From: Roseomonas sp.
Lineage (GTDB): Bacteria; Pseudomonadota; Alphaproteobacteria; Acetobacterales; Acetobacteraceae
Length of the DNA stretch: 64,000 nt
Direction: 5' to 3'
NCBI GenBank assembly: GCA_020249775.1
Contig: JADCFA010000021.1
Coordinates: 124,001 to 188,000 of the forward strand
How positions within the stretch are numbered: position 1 is the first letter of the stretch; the number at the start of each line of letters is the position of its first letter. The notes beneath the pieces are model-generated. The model saw only the letters and a list, made by a program, of their open reading frames with translations. It made no database searches and was not told where the DNA came from. A program made the translations under genes and the position numbers. Positions 1 through 8,444 of the stretch are shown in pieces.

Positions 1-65
1 TTGTGGAGGGGTCCAATAACGCCCCCGGCAGCTATGTGGTTGAAAAGGCGTTTGTGACGAAATAG
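1..65 (+). CDS. 3' end of an unidentified gene
   Basis: An open frame runs from the window edge to a TAG at 63–65 and encodes about 20 C-terminal residues ending in AFVTK. Codon use is normal for this genome, and the next gene starts about 120 bp later on the same strand, so this is probably the end of a real gene. Too little is present to identify the product. Confidence 0.5.
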   Translation, partial: VEGSNNAPGSYVVEKAFVTK

Positions 66-182
66 TCCCGCCGCGTTTTGGCGCTGCAAAAAAATATTGC
101 GTCACACGCATGTCATCCATATGTCACGTTCCGTGAAAAACGGCCCCAGCCTTGCCGGGGGGCAGCACAACGGGAGAAAAAC

Positions 183-1325
183 ATGACCAGTTCCTCGACC
201 AATGCGCCCGCGCGGCGTGGGTTTTTGAAGGCGGCTGCCGCCACGGGTGCGGGCCTTGCCGTGCTCGCCACCCCCAACGTCAGCCGGGCGCAGACGACAA
301 CGCTGCGCTTCCAGTCCACCTGGCCGCAGCGCGACATCTTCCATGAGTTCGCCGGCGATTTCGTGCGCCGCGTGAATGACATGGCGGGCGGGCGGCTGCG
401 CCTTGAATTGCTCGCCGCCGGTGCCGTGGTTGGCGCCTTCCAGTTGCTGGATGCGGTCAGCGCCGGCACGCTTGATGGCGGCCATGGCGTGCCGGCCTAT
501 TGGTTCGGCAAGAACAAGGCGTTTTCGCTGTTCGGCACCTCGCCCCCCTGGTTCGGCGACGCCAACCAGCTGCTCGGCTGGTATCATTATGGTGGCGGCG
601 AGGCGCTCTATAATGAATTGCTGAACGAGCATGTGAAGGTGAATGTCGTTTCCTTCATGACGGGCCCGATGCCAACCCAGCCGCTTGGCTGGTTCAAGAA
701 TGTGATTGAGCGTCCGGAACAGATCCGTGGCCTGAAATACCGCACCGTCGGTCTTGCGGCTGATCTTTTCGCCGAACTCGGCGCGGCGGTGGTCTCGCTG
801 CCTGGTGGGGAAATCGTGCCGGCTTTGGAACGCGGCGTGATAGACGGGGCGGAATTCAACAACCCGTCTTCTGACCGCGTGCTTGGCTTCCCGGATGTGG
901 CGAAGGTCTACATGATCCAGTCCTTCCATCAGCGCACGGAAAGCTTTGAAGTGCTGTTCAACAAGGCGAAGTTTGCAGCCCTGCCGGCCGAGCATCAGGC
1001 CATCATCAAATTCGCGTCCGAAAGCGCTTCGGCGGATATGTCCTGGAAGCTGCAGGATCGCTATTCGCGCGACCTGCTCGCCATGGCGCAGCAGCAGGGC
1101 GTGCAGGTGCGCCCGACGCCGCGCCCGGTGCTGGATGCGCAGCTCGCCGCCTGGAATCGCGTGGTGCAGAAGTATGAAGGCGATGCTTCCTCCGCCGCCG
1201 CAGGGCCCTTCTTCAAGAAGGTTTGCGACAGCCAGCGTGACTGGTGCCGCCGCGTGGGCAATTTCTTCCTGCGCTATGAAGCGAGCCCGGTGATTTCCTA
1301 TAATCACTTCTTCGGCGCGCGCTGA
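183..1325 (+). CDS. dctP: TRAP transporter substrate-binding protein (DctP family), Tat-exported
   Basis: The protein has 380 residues and is the periplasmic solute receptor of a tripartite ATP-independent (TRAP) carrier, probably for an organic or keto acid. The N-terminus has a twin-arginine signal (RRGFLK at residues 11–16), a hydrophobic Ala-rich segment and a likely cleavage site near SRA-Q. This points to Tat export of a folded protein. The frame is open from 78, but the ATG at 183 follows a GGGAGA ribosome-binding site and puts the signal peptide at the very N-terminus. Both membrane subunits follow on the same strand. The family is secure; the substrate cannot be read from the sequence. 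Confidence 0.9.
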   Translation: MTSSSTNAPARRGFLKAAAATGAGLAVLATPNVSRAQTTTLRFQSTWPQRDIFHEFAGDFVRRVNDMAGGRLRLELLAAGAVVGAFQLLDAVSAGTLDGGHGVPAYWFGKNKAFSLFGTSPPWFGDANQLLGWYHYGGGEALYNELLNEHVKVNVVSFMTGPMPTQPLGWFKNVIERPEQIRGLKYRTVGLAADLFAELGAAVVSLPGGEIVPALERGVIDGAEFNNPSSDRVLGFPDVAKVYMIQSFHQRTESFEVLFNKAKFAALPAEHQAIIKFASESASADMSWKLQDRYSRDLLAMAQQQGVQVRPTPRPVLDAQLAAWNRVVQKYEGDASSAAAGPFFKKVCDSQRDWCRRVGNFFLRYEASPVISYNHFFGAR

Positions 1326-1336
1326 TTTGTAGTATC

Positions 1337-1366
1337 AGGGTGCGGGTTTCGGCCCGCATCCTTTTT
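1337..1366 (+). terminator. Intrinsic terminator between dctP and dctQ
   Basis: A 10-bp stem (one G·T pair) with a TTTCGG loop is followed by five T residues. It lies 12 nt after the dctP stop and 40 nt before dctQ, so it probably attenuates read-through and keeps the receptor in excess over the permease. Confidence 0.8.
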
Positions 1367-1406
1367 GATGCCCCAATTTCCGGGGCCATGATCGAAAGCC
1401 CCTATC

Positions 1407-2042
1407 ATGCAGCGACTGCTTCTTGGCATTGATCGCTTCAGCACCTTGGTTGGCCAGACCTTCGCCTGGAGCATCCTGGTACTGACTTTTGTCGTGACCT
1501 ATGAAGTGGTGATGCGCTACGCCTTCCGCGCGCCGACCACCTGGGCCTATGACACTTCCTATATGCTCTATGGCACGCTGTTCATGATGGCAGGCGCCTA
1601 TGCGCTGTCGCGCAATGGGCATGTGCGGGGCGATTTTCTCTATCGCAATTTCAAGCCTGAAAATCAGGCGAAGCTTGATCTGGTTCTGTACATCCTGTTT
1701 TTCTTTCCGGCGATCTTTGCCTTCATGATTTCCGGCTGGTCCTTCTTCACGCAATCCTTTGCGCAGAACGAAAGATCCATGTTCAGCCCGACCGGCCCGG
1801 TGATCTGGCCCTTCAAACTGCTGATCCCGATTGTTGGCGTGCTGTTGCTGCTGCAAGGCATTGTGGAGGTAGTGCGCTGCATCCAATGCATCCGCGCGGG
1901 CGAATGGCCCAAGCGGCTTTCCGATGTGGAGGAATTGGAACAGCAAATCCTCGCCGCCGCCGCCGAACAGGATCCGGAGGAATTGGCCCGCCGCATGGCC
2001 GCTTCCGGCCAGATACCCCTAGATACCCAAAAGAAGGGCTGA
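1407..2042 (+). CDS. dctQ: TRAP transporter small permease (DctQ family)
   Basis: The 211-residue protein has four predicted membrane helices, roughly at residues 15–40, 50–70, 95–118 and 135–155, and a charged cytoplasmic C-terminal tail. This is the usual layout of the DctQ subunit, which pairs with DctM to form the Na+-driven TRAP channel. It lies between the receptor gene and the large permease gene, with only 6 nt before dctM. The ATG at 1407 is the first plausible start. Confidence 0.88.
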   Translation: MQRLLLGIDRFSTLVGQTFAWSILVLTFVVTYEVVMRYAFRAPTTWAYDTSYMLYGTLFMMAGAYALSRNGHVRGDFLYRNFKPENQAKLDLVLYILFFFPAIFAFMISGWSFFTQSFAQNERSMFSPTGPVIWPFKLLIPIVGVLLLLQGIVEVVRCIQCIRAGEWPKRLSDVEELEQQILAAAAEQDPEELARRMAASGQIPLDTQKKG

Positions 2043-2048
2043 CGCGCC

Positions 2049-3455
2049 ATGTCTGATGGTATGCTCGGGCTTACGCAGCTCTTTCTATTCCTGTTCTTCA
2101 TCATGCTGGGCTTCCCGATCGCCTTCACGCTGATGGCGATGGGCTTGTTCTTTGGCTATCTTGGCATGCAGGAACGCATTTTCGATCTGCTGGTGCAGCG
2201 CACCTATGCGGTCATGTCGAATGATGTGCTGATCAGCGTGCCGCTTTTCGTGCTGATGGGCTATATCATCGAACGCGCGAATATCCTGGACCGGCTATTC
2301 CGATCCTTGCAGATGGCAAGCGGCAATATTCCGGGCTCACTTGCTGTCGCCACACTCGCCACCTGCGCATTGTTTGCTACCGCAACCGGGATCGTCGGTG
2401 CCGTCGTGACCCTCATGGGCTTGCTTGCTTTCCCGGCCATGTTGCGCGCCGGTTACGATGTGAAGCTGGCGTCGGGTGTGGTGGCGGCGGGCGGTTGCCT
2501 TGGCATCCTGATCCCGCCTTCCATCATGCTGATCCTGTTTGGCGCGACCGCGGGCGTTTCCGTGGTGCAGCTTTATGCGGCTGCCTTTATCCCCGGCGTC
2601 ATGCTGGCCGGCATGTATATTCTCTATGCCATGGGCATCGCCATCGTGAAGCCGGAAGTGGCCCCCCGCCTGCCGCCCGAGGAAGTGAATATCCCTTTCA
2701 GCCAGATCGCGATTTCGCTGATGACCTCCTTCATCCCGCTCGCCGCGCTGATTGCCATGGTGCTGGGCGCCATTCTGATGGGGCTCGCGACACCCTCAGA
2801 AGCCGCCGCCATGGGCAGCCTTGGGTCCATTATCCTGGCGATTGCCTATCGGTCCTTTTCCTTTGCCAAGCTCAAGGAAAGCGTGTTTCTGACCGCGCGC
2901 ACCTCCGCCATGGTGTGTTGGTTGTTTGTGGGGAGTGCAATTTTCTCCTCGGTCTTTGGTTATCTCGGCGGGCAGGATCTGGTGGAGCAATTCTTCAAAT
3001 CCCTGCCGCTCAATACCTTCACCTTCATGATCCTGGCGCAGGCGCTGATCTTCATCCTGGGCTGGCCCTTGGAATGGACGGAAATCATCGTGATTTTCGT
3101 GCCGATCTTCCTGCCGCTGTTGGATGATTTTGGCGTTGATCCGCTGTTCTTCGGCGTGATGGTGGCGCTCAATCTGCAAACCTCCTTCCTGTCGCCGCCG
3201 GTTGCCATGGCGGCCTTCTATCTGAAGGGGGTGGCACCGAAGCATGTCCGGCTTGAGGATATCTTCAAGGGCTGCATGCCCTTCATCTACATCGTCATCA
3301 TGTGCATGCTGGCGATCTATGCCTTCCCCGGTCTGGTTACCTGGTTGCCGGAACAGCTCTATGGCTCGACGCCGGTCAGTGGTACGCCGATCCAATTGGA
3401 TGCCCCGCCGGAGGGCGGCTTTCAGGAAGATGAAGCCTTGAAGATTGCCGATTAG
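2049..3455 (+). CDS. dctM: TRAP transporter large permease (DctM family)
   Basis: The 468-residue polytopic protein has about 12–13 membrane helices and is the ion-coupled transport subunit. Features include an N-terminal hydrophobic pair beginning LFLFLFFIMLGFPIAF and the conserved stretch GCLGILIPPSIMLI, typical of the DctM family. A hydrophilic C-terminal tail of about 35 residues follows the last helix. It completes the dctPQM operon, and the downstream hydratase-like gene starts 4 nt after its stop, suggesting co-transcription and a role in uptake of that enzyme's substrate. Confidence 0.92.
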   Translation: MSDGMLGLTQLFLFLFFIMLGFPIAFTLMAMGLFFGYLGMQERIFDLLVQRTYAVMSNDVLISVPLFVLMGYIIERANILDRLFRSLQMASGNIPGSLAVATLATCALFATATGIVGAVVTLMGLLAFPAMLRAGYDVKLASGVVAAGGCLGILIPPSIMLILFGATAGVSVVQLYAAAFIPGVMLAGMYILYAMGIAIVKPEVAPRLPPEEVNIPFSQIAISLMTSFIPLAALIAMVLGAILMGLATPSEAAAMGSLGSIILAIAYRSFSFAKLKESVFLTARTSAMVCWLFVGSAIFSSVFGYLGGQDLVEQFFKSLPLNTFTFMILAQALIFILGWPLEWTEIIVIFVPIFLPLLDDFGVDPLFFGVMVALNLQTSFLSPPVAMAAFYLKGVAPKHVRLEDIFKGCMPFIYIVIMCMLAIYAFPGLVTWLPEQLYGSTPVSGTPIQLDAPPEGGFQEDEALKIAD

Positions 3456-3459
3456 CGCC

Positions 3460-4170
3460 ATGGAACAAGACCCCATCACACGCGCCACCGGCTATCTTGC
3501 CGAGGCCTTTGAAAACGGCAATCCGCTGGCGCCGCTTCCCCCTGGCATCGCCCCCGCGAGCCAGGATGATGCCGAGGAAGTGGCAGGTGGCGTCCTGGCC
3601 CGGCTTGGCTTTGCGCCCTGCGGCATCCGGGTTGCGCCGGCGGCGGATGGTAGCCTGATCACTGGCCCCATGCTGGAAGCGCGCTTCCTGGATGATGGCG
3701 CGGGGCTGGCGCTTGAGATCATGCGCCATGGCCGCGCCTCGGCCGCCTTGCTTGGGGTGCTGGGCGCCGCACTTGACCCCGAGGCGACGACACCCCCGGA
3801 GATCACCGCGATCCACCTCGCGCTGGATGTGAGTGCCAGCCGCTATACCCAAGGCCCGGCGGATCGCTTTGCGGAAATCGCTGATCTGGCCGGGCTTGGC
3901 CTGCTGGTATTGGGCAAGCGCCGACCCTTGCCGGAAGCGCCGATCCGCGTGGCGCTGATGGAAGGGGAGGCGAAGCCGAAGGGAACGCCCTTGGACCCGC
4001 GCGCGGCTTTTGCGGCTGCGGCAGCGGAAGCGCGGCGCCTTGGCGGCCTGCCGGCGGGCGCGGTGCTGGTGGTGGCAGGGCTTGGCGCGCCCGTCCTGGC
4101 GCTAAAGGCTGGTGCGCGGCTCACCGCCCGCTTCACCGGGCTTGGCAAGGTCAGTGCAAGTTGCGGCTGA
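3460..4170 (+). CDS. 2-keto-4-pentenoate hydratase-like protein (MhpD/FAH-related)
   Basis: The 236-residue protein resembles the hydratase/decarboxylase branch of the fumarylacetoacetate hydrolase superfamily. It has an N-terminal helical part with the LITGPMLEARFL strand-turn and a C-terminal Gly-rich part ending GARLTARFTGLGKV. Known relatives hydrate 2-hydroxypenta-2,4-dienoate-type acids in meta-cleavage pathways. The ATG at 3460 gives a clean junction with dctM (4 nt); the frame also opens at 3445 inside dctM. It could catalyse a step on the solute imported by the TRAP carrier. Family confidence is moderate and the reaction is unknown. Confidence 0.65.
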   Translation: MEQDPITRATGYLAEAFENGNPLAPLPPGIAPASQDDAEEVAGGVLARLGFAPCGIRVAPAADGSLITGPMLEARFLDDGAGLALEIMRHGRASAALLGVLGAALDPEATTPPEITAIHLALDVSASRYTQGPADRFAEIADLAGLGLLVLGKRRPLPEAPIRVALMEGEAKPKGTPLDPRAAFAAAAAEARRLGGLPAGAVLVVAGLGAPVLALKAGARLTARFTGLGKVSASCG

Positions 4171-4175
4171 CCCAG

Positions 4176-4200
4176 GCGCGATTGCGCTGAAAAATCGCGC
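4176..4200 (+). terminator. Hairpin after the TRAP operon
   Basis: An 8-bp perfect stem (GCGCGATT with AATCGCGC) lies immediately after the hydratase-like gene and before the convergent small ORF. There is no long T run, so termination efficiency is uncertain. Confidence 0.45.
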
Positions 4201-4206
4201 GGGGCG

Positions 4207-4359
4207 TCAAGCGGCGCGGCGAGAGTTAACCGCCCCGGAAGCTGAAAGCTTCAGTTCCTGCGCTAATGCCCAAACGCGCCCGGCATCCAAACGTGTTTCC
4301 GGATCATTCAAGAGCCGATCAAGCTCTGCTGTTTTCCGGGCGATTTCGGCTTCCGACAT
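4207..4359 (-). CDS. Conserved small protein, 50 residues
   Basis: A short reading frame starts at an ATG (4359) preceded on its strand by a GGAG box at suitable distance. It encodes a charged helical peptide with the sequence ELDRLLNDPETRLDAGRVWAL. The phrase 'LNDP' followed by a helix resembles the start of release-factor PCRF domains, and similar small ORFs are sometimes annotated that way, but the resemblance may be superficial. It sits downstream of the HMGL/CaiB operon, beyond a terminator, and is probably transcribed independently. Function unknown. Confidence 0.6.
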   Translation of the reverse strand: MSEAEIARKTAELDRLLNDPETRLDAGRVWALAQELKLSASGAVNSRRAA

Positions 4360-4440
4360 TGGCCTGCTCCGCTTTTCCCGAACATGCACGGGATCAGATG
4401 GAAATGCCTGACAAAAACGTCCGAAAAATGGAGGAATTCC

Positions 4441-4465
4441 GGCCGCGCCGTGATTTGGCGCGGCC
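4441..4465 (-). terminator. Terminator of the HMGL/CaiB operon
   Basis: A 9-bp GC-only stem with a 7-nt loop lies 12 nt past the HMGL stop. On the minus strand it is followed about 10 nt later by a run of five T residues. Confidence 0.6.
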
Positions 4466-4477
4466 AGCGCCCCCGTT

Positions 4478-5380
4478 TCAGGCTGCGAGACGCGCCGCGC
4501 GCACGCCGCGCATCCGCCCGCCGGGAATGGCGCCCTTGATCGCCGCCGCCAAGTCGGCCGCCGCCAAAAGGCCATTCCAGTTGACCCCGGTTTCCACCCC
4601 CATGCGGCGGAACATCCAAACCACATCCTCTGTCGCGACATTGCCAGTGGCGCCAGGCGCGAAGGGGCAGCCGCCAATGCCGCCCGCGGCGCTATCAATC
4701 ACGCGGCAGCCGGCGGCATAGGCTGCCGCCACATTGGCCACGCCCATGCCGTAAGTGTCATGGCCATGAAAGGCGAAGCGATGGCCCCAGGCGGCCTGCG
4801 CTTTCTCAAAAATCCGCCGCACCTGATCGGGGCTCGCATTGCCGGTGGTATCCGCGAGCGCGATTTCCATGCTGGGGTCCAGCGCCACGATGCGTTCCAC
4901 CCAATCCAGAGCCTCAGCATCTTCCACCACGCCATCAAAGGGGCAATGGAAGACGCAGGACAGGTTGAAGCGAATGAGCGTGCCCTTCGGCGTATCGCGC
5001 ACCAGGGATGCCAATTCGGCAAAGCTTTCTTCCCGCGTGCGGTTCAGATTGGCCTTGTTGTGTCCCGCCGTGGCCGACATGAAAAAGCCAAGCCTCCCCG
5101 CGCCCCCGGCAAGCGCCGCATCAAAGCCGCGCCGATTGGGCACCAGCACGGTGCTTTCCAAGCCCGGCAGGGTCTTCGCGAAGGCCAGCACCGCCGCCGT
5201 ATCCGCCATTTGCGGAATGGCCTTGGGCGACACGAAGGACCCGATTTCCATCCGCCTGAGCCCGGCATCATACAGCGCCTGGATCAGGGCGATTTTCACC
5301 TCGGTCGGCACGAAATCGCCGGTGATGGATTGAATCCCGTCACGCGGGGCGACTTCGCTGATGGTCACCTTGCCGGTCAT
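4478..5380 (-). CDS. Hydroxymethylglutaryl-CoA lyase family protein
   Basis: The 300-residue protein is a TIM-barrel lyase of the HMG-CoA lyase family, which cleaves 3-hydroxy-3-methylglutaryl-CoA or a related acyl-CoA to acetyl-CoA and a keto acid. Near the N-terminus is APRDGIQ (usually GPRDGLQ), with the catalytic Arg-Asp. Later come the metal-ligand segment HGHDTYGMG and the flexible-loop signature GIGGCPFAPGATGN with the catalytic Cys. The start overlaps the CaiB-family gene by 4 nt (ATGA), so the two are translationally coupled. The pairing suggests activation of a free acid by CoA transfer and then retro-aldol cleavage. The exact acyl group is unknown. Confidence 0.88.
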   Translation of the reverse strand: MTGKVTISEVAPRDGIQSITGDFVPTEVKIALIQALYDAGLRRMEIGSFVSPKAIPQMADTAAVLAFAKTLPGLESTVLVPNRRGFDAALAGGAGRLGFFMSATAGHNKANLNRTREESFAELASLVRDTPKGTLIRFNLSCVFHCPFDGVVEDAEALDWVERIVALDPSMEIALADTTGNASPDQVRRIFEKAQAAWGHRFAFHGHDTYGMGVANVAAAYAAGCRVIDSAAGGIGGCPFAPGATGNVATEDVVWMFRRMGVETGVNWNGLLAAADLAAAIKGAIPGGRMRGVRAARLAA

Positions 5381-6576
5381 GCCTGCTTCTCCTTCGCCTC
5401 GGCCAGAAGTTCCTTGAATACATGCTCATTATGCGCCCCCGCCGCCGGGCCTGGCCAGCGCACCACATCTTGCGGCGCCACGCCATCAAAGCGGAAGGGT
5501 GCGGCCGGGTGCAGCACCTGGCCCAGCAGAGGGTCCGCCACTTCCATTACCCAGCCACGCTCACGGAAATGCGGATCATTGGCGCAATCGGCCATGTCAT
5601 AAAGCCGCGAACAAGGCACTTCTGCGGCTTCCAGAATGGCCTCGGCCTCCGCAGCCGGTTTGGTGCGGGTCCAGGCGGCGATGGCGGCGTCAAGCTCGGC
5701 CACATTCTCACAACGCAGGCCATTAGTGGCGAAGCGCGGCGCATCCGCCAATTCGGGCCGGCCAATCGCGGCCATAAGGCGGCGGAAGATCAAATCGGAA
5801 TTGCCGGCAACGCAAAGCCATTTACCATCGGCGCAGGGGTAGGTGTTGGTTGGGGCGGCGGTCTTGATCGCGGCACCTTGGGGCTGACGCACCCAGCCGA
5901 ACAGCCCATATTCCGGCAGCATGCCTTCCATCAATGAAAACACGCTGCTCACCAAATCCACATCCACCACGCGGCCCTTGGCATTGGGGTCGCCCTTCAC
6001 CGCCCAGCAGGCGGAAACCACGGCAAGCGCACAGTAAATCCCGGCCAGATCATCGCTGATCGAAACCCCGCAACGCGGCGGAGGCAAGCCCTGTTCGCCC
6101 GGATGGCCCGTGAGGTGCCTGAGGCCCCCCATGGCTTCGCCAATCGCGCCAAAGGCGGGCTTGTCCTTGTAAGGCCCATCCTGCCCATAGCCGGAAATCC
6201 GCCCGATCACGAGGCGCGGGTTTTCACGGTGCAGCACTTCCGGCCCAAGCCCCACGCGTTCCAGATAGCCCGCACGGAAATTTTCGATCAGCCCATCGGC
6301 GCGGCGGAGCAGCGCGATCAGCTTCGCGCGATCATCCGGCTTTTTCAGGTCAAGCGTCACGCTGAGCTTGTTGCGCCCATGCACGCTGAACCAAACGGCA
6401 TTGCCATTGATATTGCTGCCCCACCCGCGAACCGGGTCCCCGCCCGGGGGTTCCACCTTGATCACCTCGGCGCCCAGATCAGCCAGCAGGCGCGTGGCGA
6501 AGGGGGCAGCGATGTAATGGCCAAGCTCCACGAGCTTAAGGCCGGCAAGGGGCAGGTTGGGGGCGGCGCTGGGCAT
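5377..6576 (-). CDS. CaiB/BaiF family (class III) CoA-transferase
   Basis: The 399-residue protein is a family III CoA-transferase. It shows the N-terminal LVELGHYIAAPFATRLLADLG segment, then VIKVEPPGGDPVRGWG, and SISDDLAG, which should contain the catalytic aspartate of this family. The length is typical. It is the first gene of a two-gene operon with the HMG-CoA-lyase-like gene. The pair probably converts a dicarboxylate or hydroxy-acid to its CoA thioester using succinyl-CoA or another donor. The true acceptor cannot be read from sequence. Confidence 0.9.
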   Translation of the reverse strand: MPSAAPNLPLAGLKLVELGHYIAAPFATRLLADLGAEVIKVEPPGGDPVRGWGSNINGNAVWFSVHGRNKLSVTLDLKKPDDRAKLIALLRRADGLIENFRAGYLERVGLGPEVLHRENPRLVIGRISGYGQDGPYKDKPAFGAIGEAMGGLRHLTGHPGEQGLPPPRCGVSISDDLAGIYCALAVVSACWAVKGDPNAKGRVVDVDLVSSVFSLMEGMLPEYGLFGWVRQPQGAAIKTAAPTNTYPCADGKWLCVAGNSDLIFRRLMAAIGRPELADAPRFATNGLRCENVAELDAAIAAWTRTKPAAEAEAILEAAEVPCSRLYDMADCANDPHFRERGWVMEVADPLLGQVLHPAAPFRFDGVAPQDVVRWPGPAAGAHNEHVFKELLAEAKEKQA

Positions 6577-6654
6577 GGGCCGGGTTTAGCGGAGAATGCG
6601 AGCGCGGGAAATCGCCACCATCGAAACCGAACAGCAATCTTTCGTCGTTATACT

Positions 6655-6780
6655 CACGCCTATCGCCGAAATTGAAGCGATATAGTCTCTCCCATCGGCG
6701 TCGAAATTCTCGAACGGCGCCAACATCCCGCATTATGGATGACAGCCTGGGGTGAGGTCTTCGGACTTCACCCCTTTTTT
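6655..6780 (+). ncRNA. Candidate small RNA ending in an orphan terminator
   Basis: No plus-strand gene lies between 6577 and 6854, yet a strong plus-strand intrinsic terminator is present at 6749–6780. Candidate -10 boxes are TATACT at 6649–6654 and TATAGT at 6681–6686, without a clear -35. An RNA of about 95–125 nt from there to the T run is the simplest explanation. I could not match it to a known RNA family. Confidence 0.4.
6749..6780 (+). terminator. Strong rho-independent terminator upstream of the AtzG-like gene
   Basis: A 10-bp stem starting GGGGTGA and closed by a CTTCGG tetraloop-type loop is followed by six T residues. It ends about 75 nt before the AtzG-like gene. Confidence 0.85.
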
Positions 6781-6854
6781 GCGTCCTACCCAGGGTTCCA
6801 GAAACCAGGCTTTTGCGGCAGGCTAGGCGCCGCAGCATGGGGGCGACCATCTCA

Positions 6855-7046
6855 ATGACCGAAGAAGAAATCCTGGCCCGCGCGGCGGGTATTACCACCG
6901 GGCTCAAGACCCATCCCAGGGAAGTGGCGGAAGCCATCGCCTCGGCCCGCCGCATGGCTGGCGCCTTCACGCGGCCTGCCGATGAAACCGCCGAACCCAT
7001 GCCGGCCTATGCCGCGCCACTCCCCGCCAAGGGGTCACGCCCATGA
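6855..7046 (+). CDS. AtzG-like / DUF4089 small subunit
   Basis: The 63-residue protein resembles AtzG, the GatC-like partner that stabilises the amidase AtzE. It begins MTEEEILARAAGI and has the helical, hydrophobic and acidic pattern of the DUF4089 family. Upstream in-frame ATGs at 6813 and 6837 are possible, but 6855 matches the usual N-terminus of the family. Its stop overlaps the amidase start by 4 nt, the arrangement typical of AtzG/AtzE pairs. Its expected role is structural, as a non-catalytic subunit. Confidence 0.7.
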   Translation: MTEEEILARAAGITTGLKTHPREVAEAIASARRMAGAFTRPADETAEPMPAYAAPLPAKGSRP

Positions 7047-8437
7047 AGGCCCTGCATGAGCTTTCATTGACCGAAGCCTCAGCCGGCATTGCGCGGCGGC
7101 GCTTTTCTCCCGTGGAATACCTCGATGCCCTGCAACAAAGGGCTGAAGCCGTGGGCGGCAAGGTCAATGCCATTGTGCGCCCGCTTTGGGATGAGGCGCG
7201 CGAACAGGCCGTGAAGGCCGGGCGACGCATTGCCCGTAGCGGTCCGCGTTCCGCGCTGGATGGCCTGCCGGTAGGGCTCAAGGACATTATTGACCTCGCA
7301 GGGCATCCCACCACCTGCCATTCGCGCATTCTGCTCGATAATCAGAAAAGCGCCGATGCGGCGGTGGTCGCGAAGCTACGTGCGGCAGGGGCGATTTTCC
7401 CGGCCAAGCTCGCAACGCATGAATTCGCCATTGGCGGCCCGGCCTTTGATCTGCCCTTCCCGCCCGCGCGCAACCCTTGGAATCCAGCGCATCATCCGGG
7501 TGGGTCATCTTCCGGTTCCGGCGCGGCGGTGGGCGCCAATATCCTGCCCGCCGCGCTTGGCACCGATACCGGCGGCTCTGTCCGGCACCCCGCCAGCCAT
7601 TGCGGCATTGTCGGCATGAAGGCGACTTACGGCCTGGTCTCGCGCCGAGGTGTCTTTCCGCTCGCCTTCACTTTGGATCATGTGGGGCCAATGACGCGCA
7701 CGGTTGCCGATAACGCGTTGCTGCTTGGCATGATGGCCGGGCATGACGCGCTTGATCCCGGCAGCGCGGCGCATAAGCCGGAAAACTATGCGCGGCAGAT
7801 GAAGAAGGGGCTCAAGGGCCTCACCATCGGTTATGTGCGGCATTTCCATGAGAAGGATCAGCCGGCCTCGGCCGAAATGGCTGCCGCGCTTGAGGCCGCC
7901 GCCAAGCTGCTGGCCAAGGAAGGGGCGAAGATCAAGACCATCACCTTGCCGTCACTCAATGAATTCGCCGGCGTCAATCGCGCGATCCTCATGGCGGAAG
8001 CGGCTGCCATTCATGGCAAATGGCTCCGCGAAAGGCCGGGCGATTACGCCAACCTCACTTTGCGCCGCCTGCTGCCGGGGCTTTTCATGCGCGCCGAGGA
8101 TTACGTGCAGGCGCAGCGCCGCCGGCGGGAATTGGTCGCCGCTGTTGAAGTGGCGTTTGCCGAGGTTGATCTGTTGCTGACGGCTTCTTCCATGGATGTC
8201 GCCTGCAAGATTGATGATCCGGAAGCGGTGGACCTCACCTATCCACGCCAGGCGCGCACGCCCTTCAATGTCACCGGCCATCCGGCACTGACCATGATGT
8301 GCGGTATTTCAAAGTCGGAAGGGCTGCCGCTATCGCTGCAATTGGTCGGCCCAAGCTTTGGGGAGGCGCTGATCTACCGCGCTGCCGCGGCTTATGAACG
8401 TGCGGCACCCTGGAAAGATTTGCATCCGGCGCTATAA
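7043..8437 (+). CDS. Amidase-signature hydrolase, AtzE-like
   Basis: The 464-residue protein is an amidase-signature enzyme with a Ser-cisSer-Lys triad. The Lys is residue 80 in GLPVGLKDI, the middle Ser lies in GGSSSGSGAA near residue 155, and the nucleophile is Ser179 in GTDTGGSVR. The small AtzG-like subunit immediately upstream points to the AtzE group (1-carboxybiuret-type hydrolases) rather than GatA. In this organism the pair may act on a ureide, biuret-like or other short amide. Only the family and catalytic residues are certain. Confidence 0.85.
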   Translation: MKALHELSLTEASAGIARRRFSPVEYLDALQQRAEAVGGKVNAIVRPLWDEAREQAVKAGRRIARSGPRSALDGLPVGLKDIIDLAGHPTTCHSRILLDNQKSADAAVVAKLRAAGAIFPAKLATHEFAIGGPAFDLPFPPARNPWNPAHHPGGSSSGSGAAVGANILPAALGTDTGGSVRHPASHCGIVGMKATYGLVSRRGVFPLAFTLDHVGPMTRTVADNALLLGMMAGHDALDPGSAAHKPENYARQMKKGLKGLTIGYVRHFHEKDQPASAEMAAALEAAAKLLAKEGAKIKTITLPSLNEFAGVNRAILMAEAAAIHGKWLRERPGDYANLTLRRLLPGLFMRAEDYVQAQRRRRELVAAVEVAFAEVDLLLTASSMDVACKIDDPEAVDLTYPRQARTPFNVTGHPALTMMCGISKSEGLPLSLQLVGPSFGEALIYRAAAAYERAAPWKDLHPAL

Positions 8438-8444
8438 ATTAGAA

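Noticed and set aside
102-1307. 401-codon minus-strand frame opposite dctP
   Set aside because: His- and Arg-rich shadow of a GC-rich gene; dctP has a signal peptide, RBS and family match.
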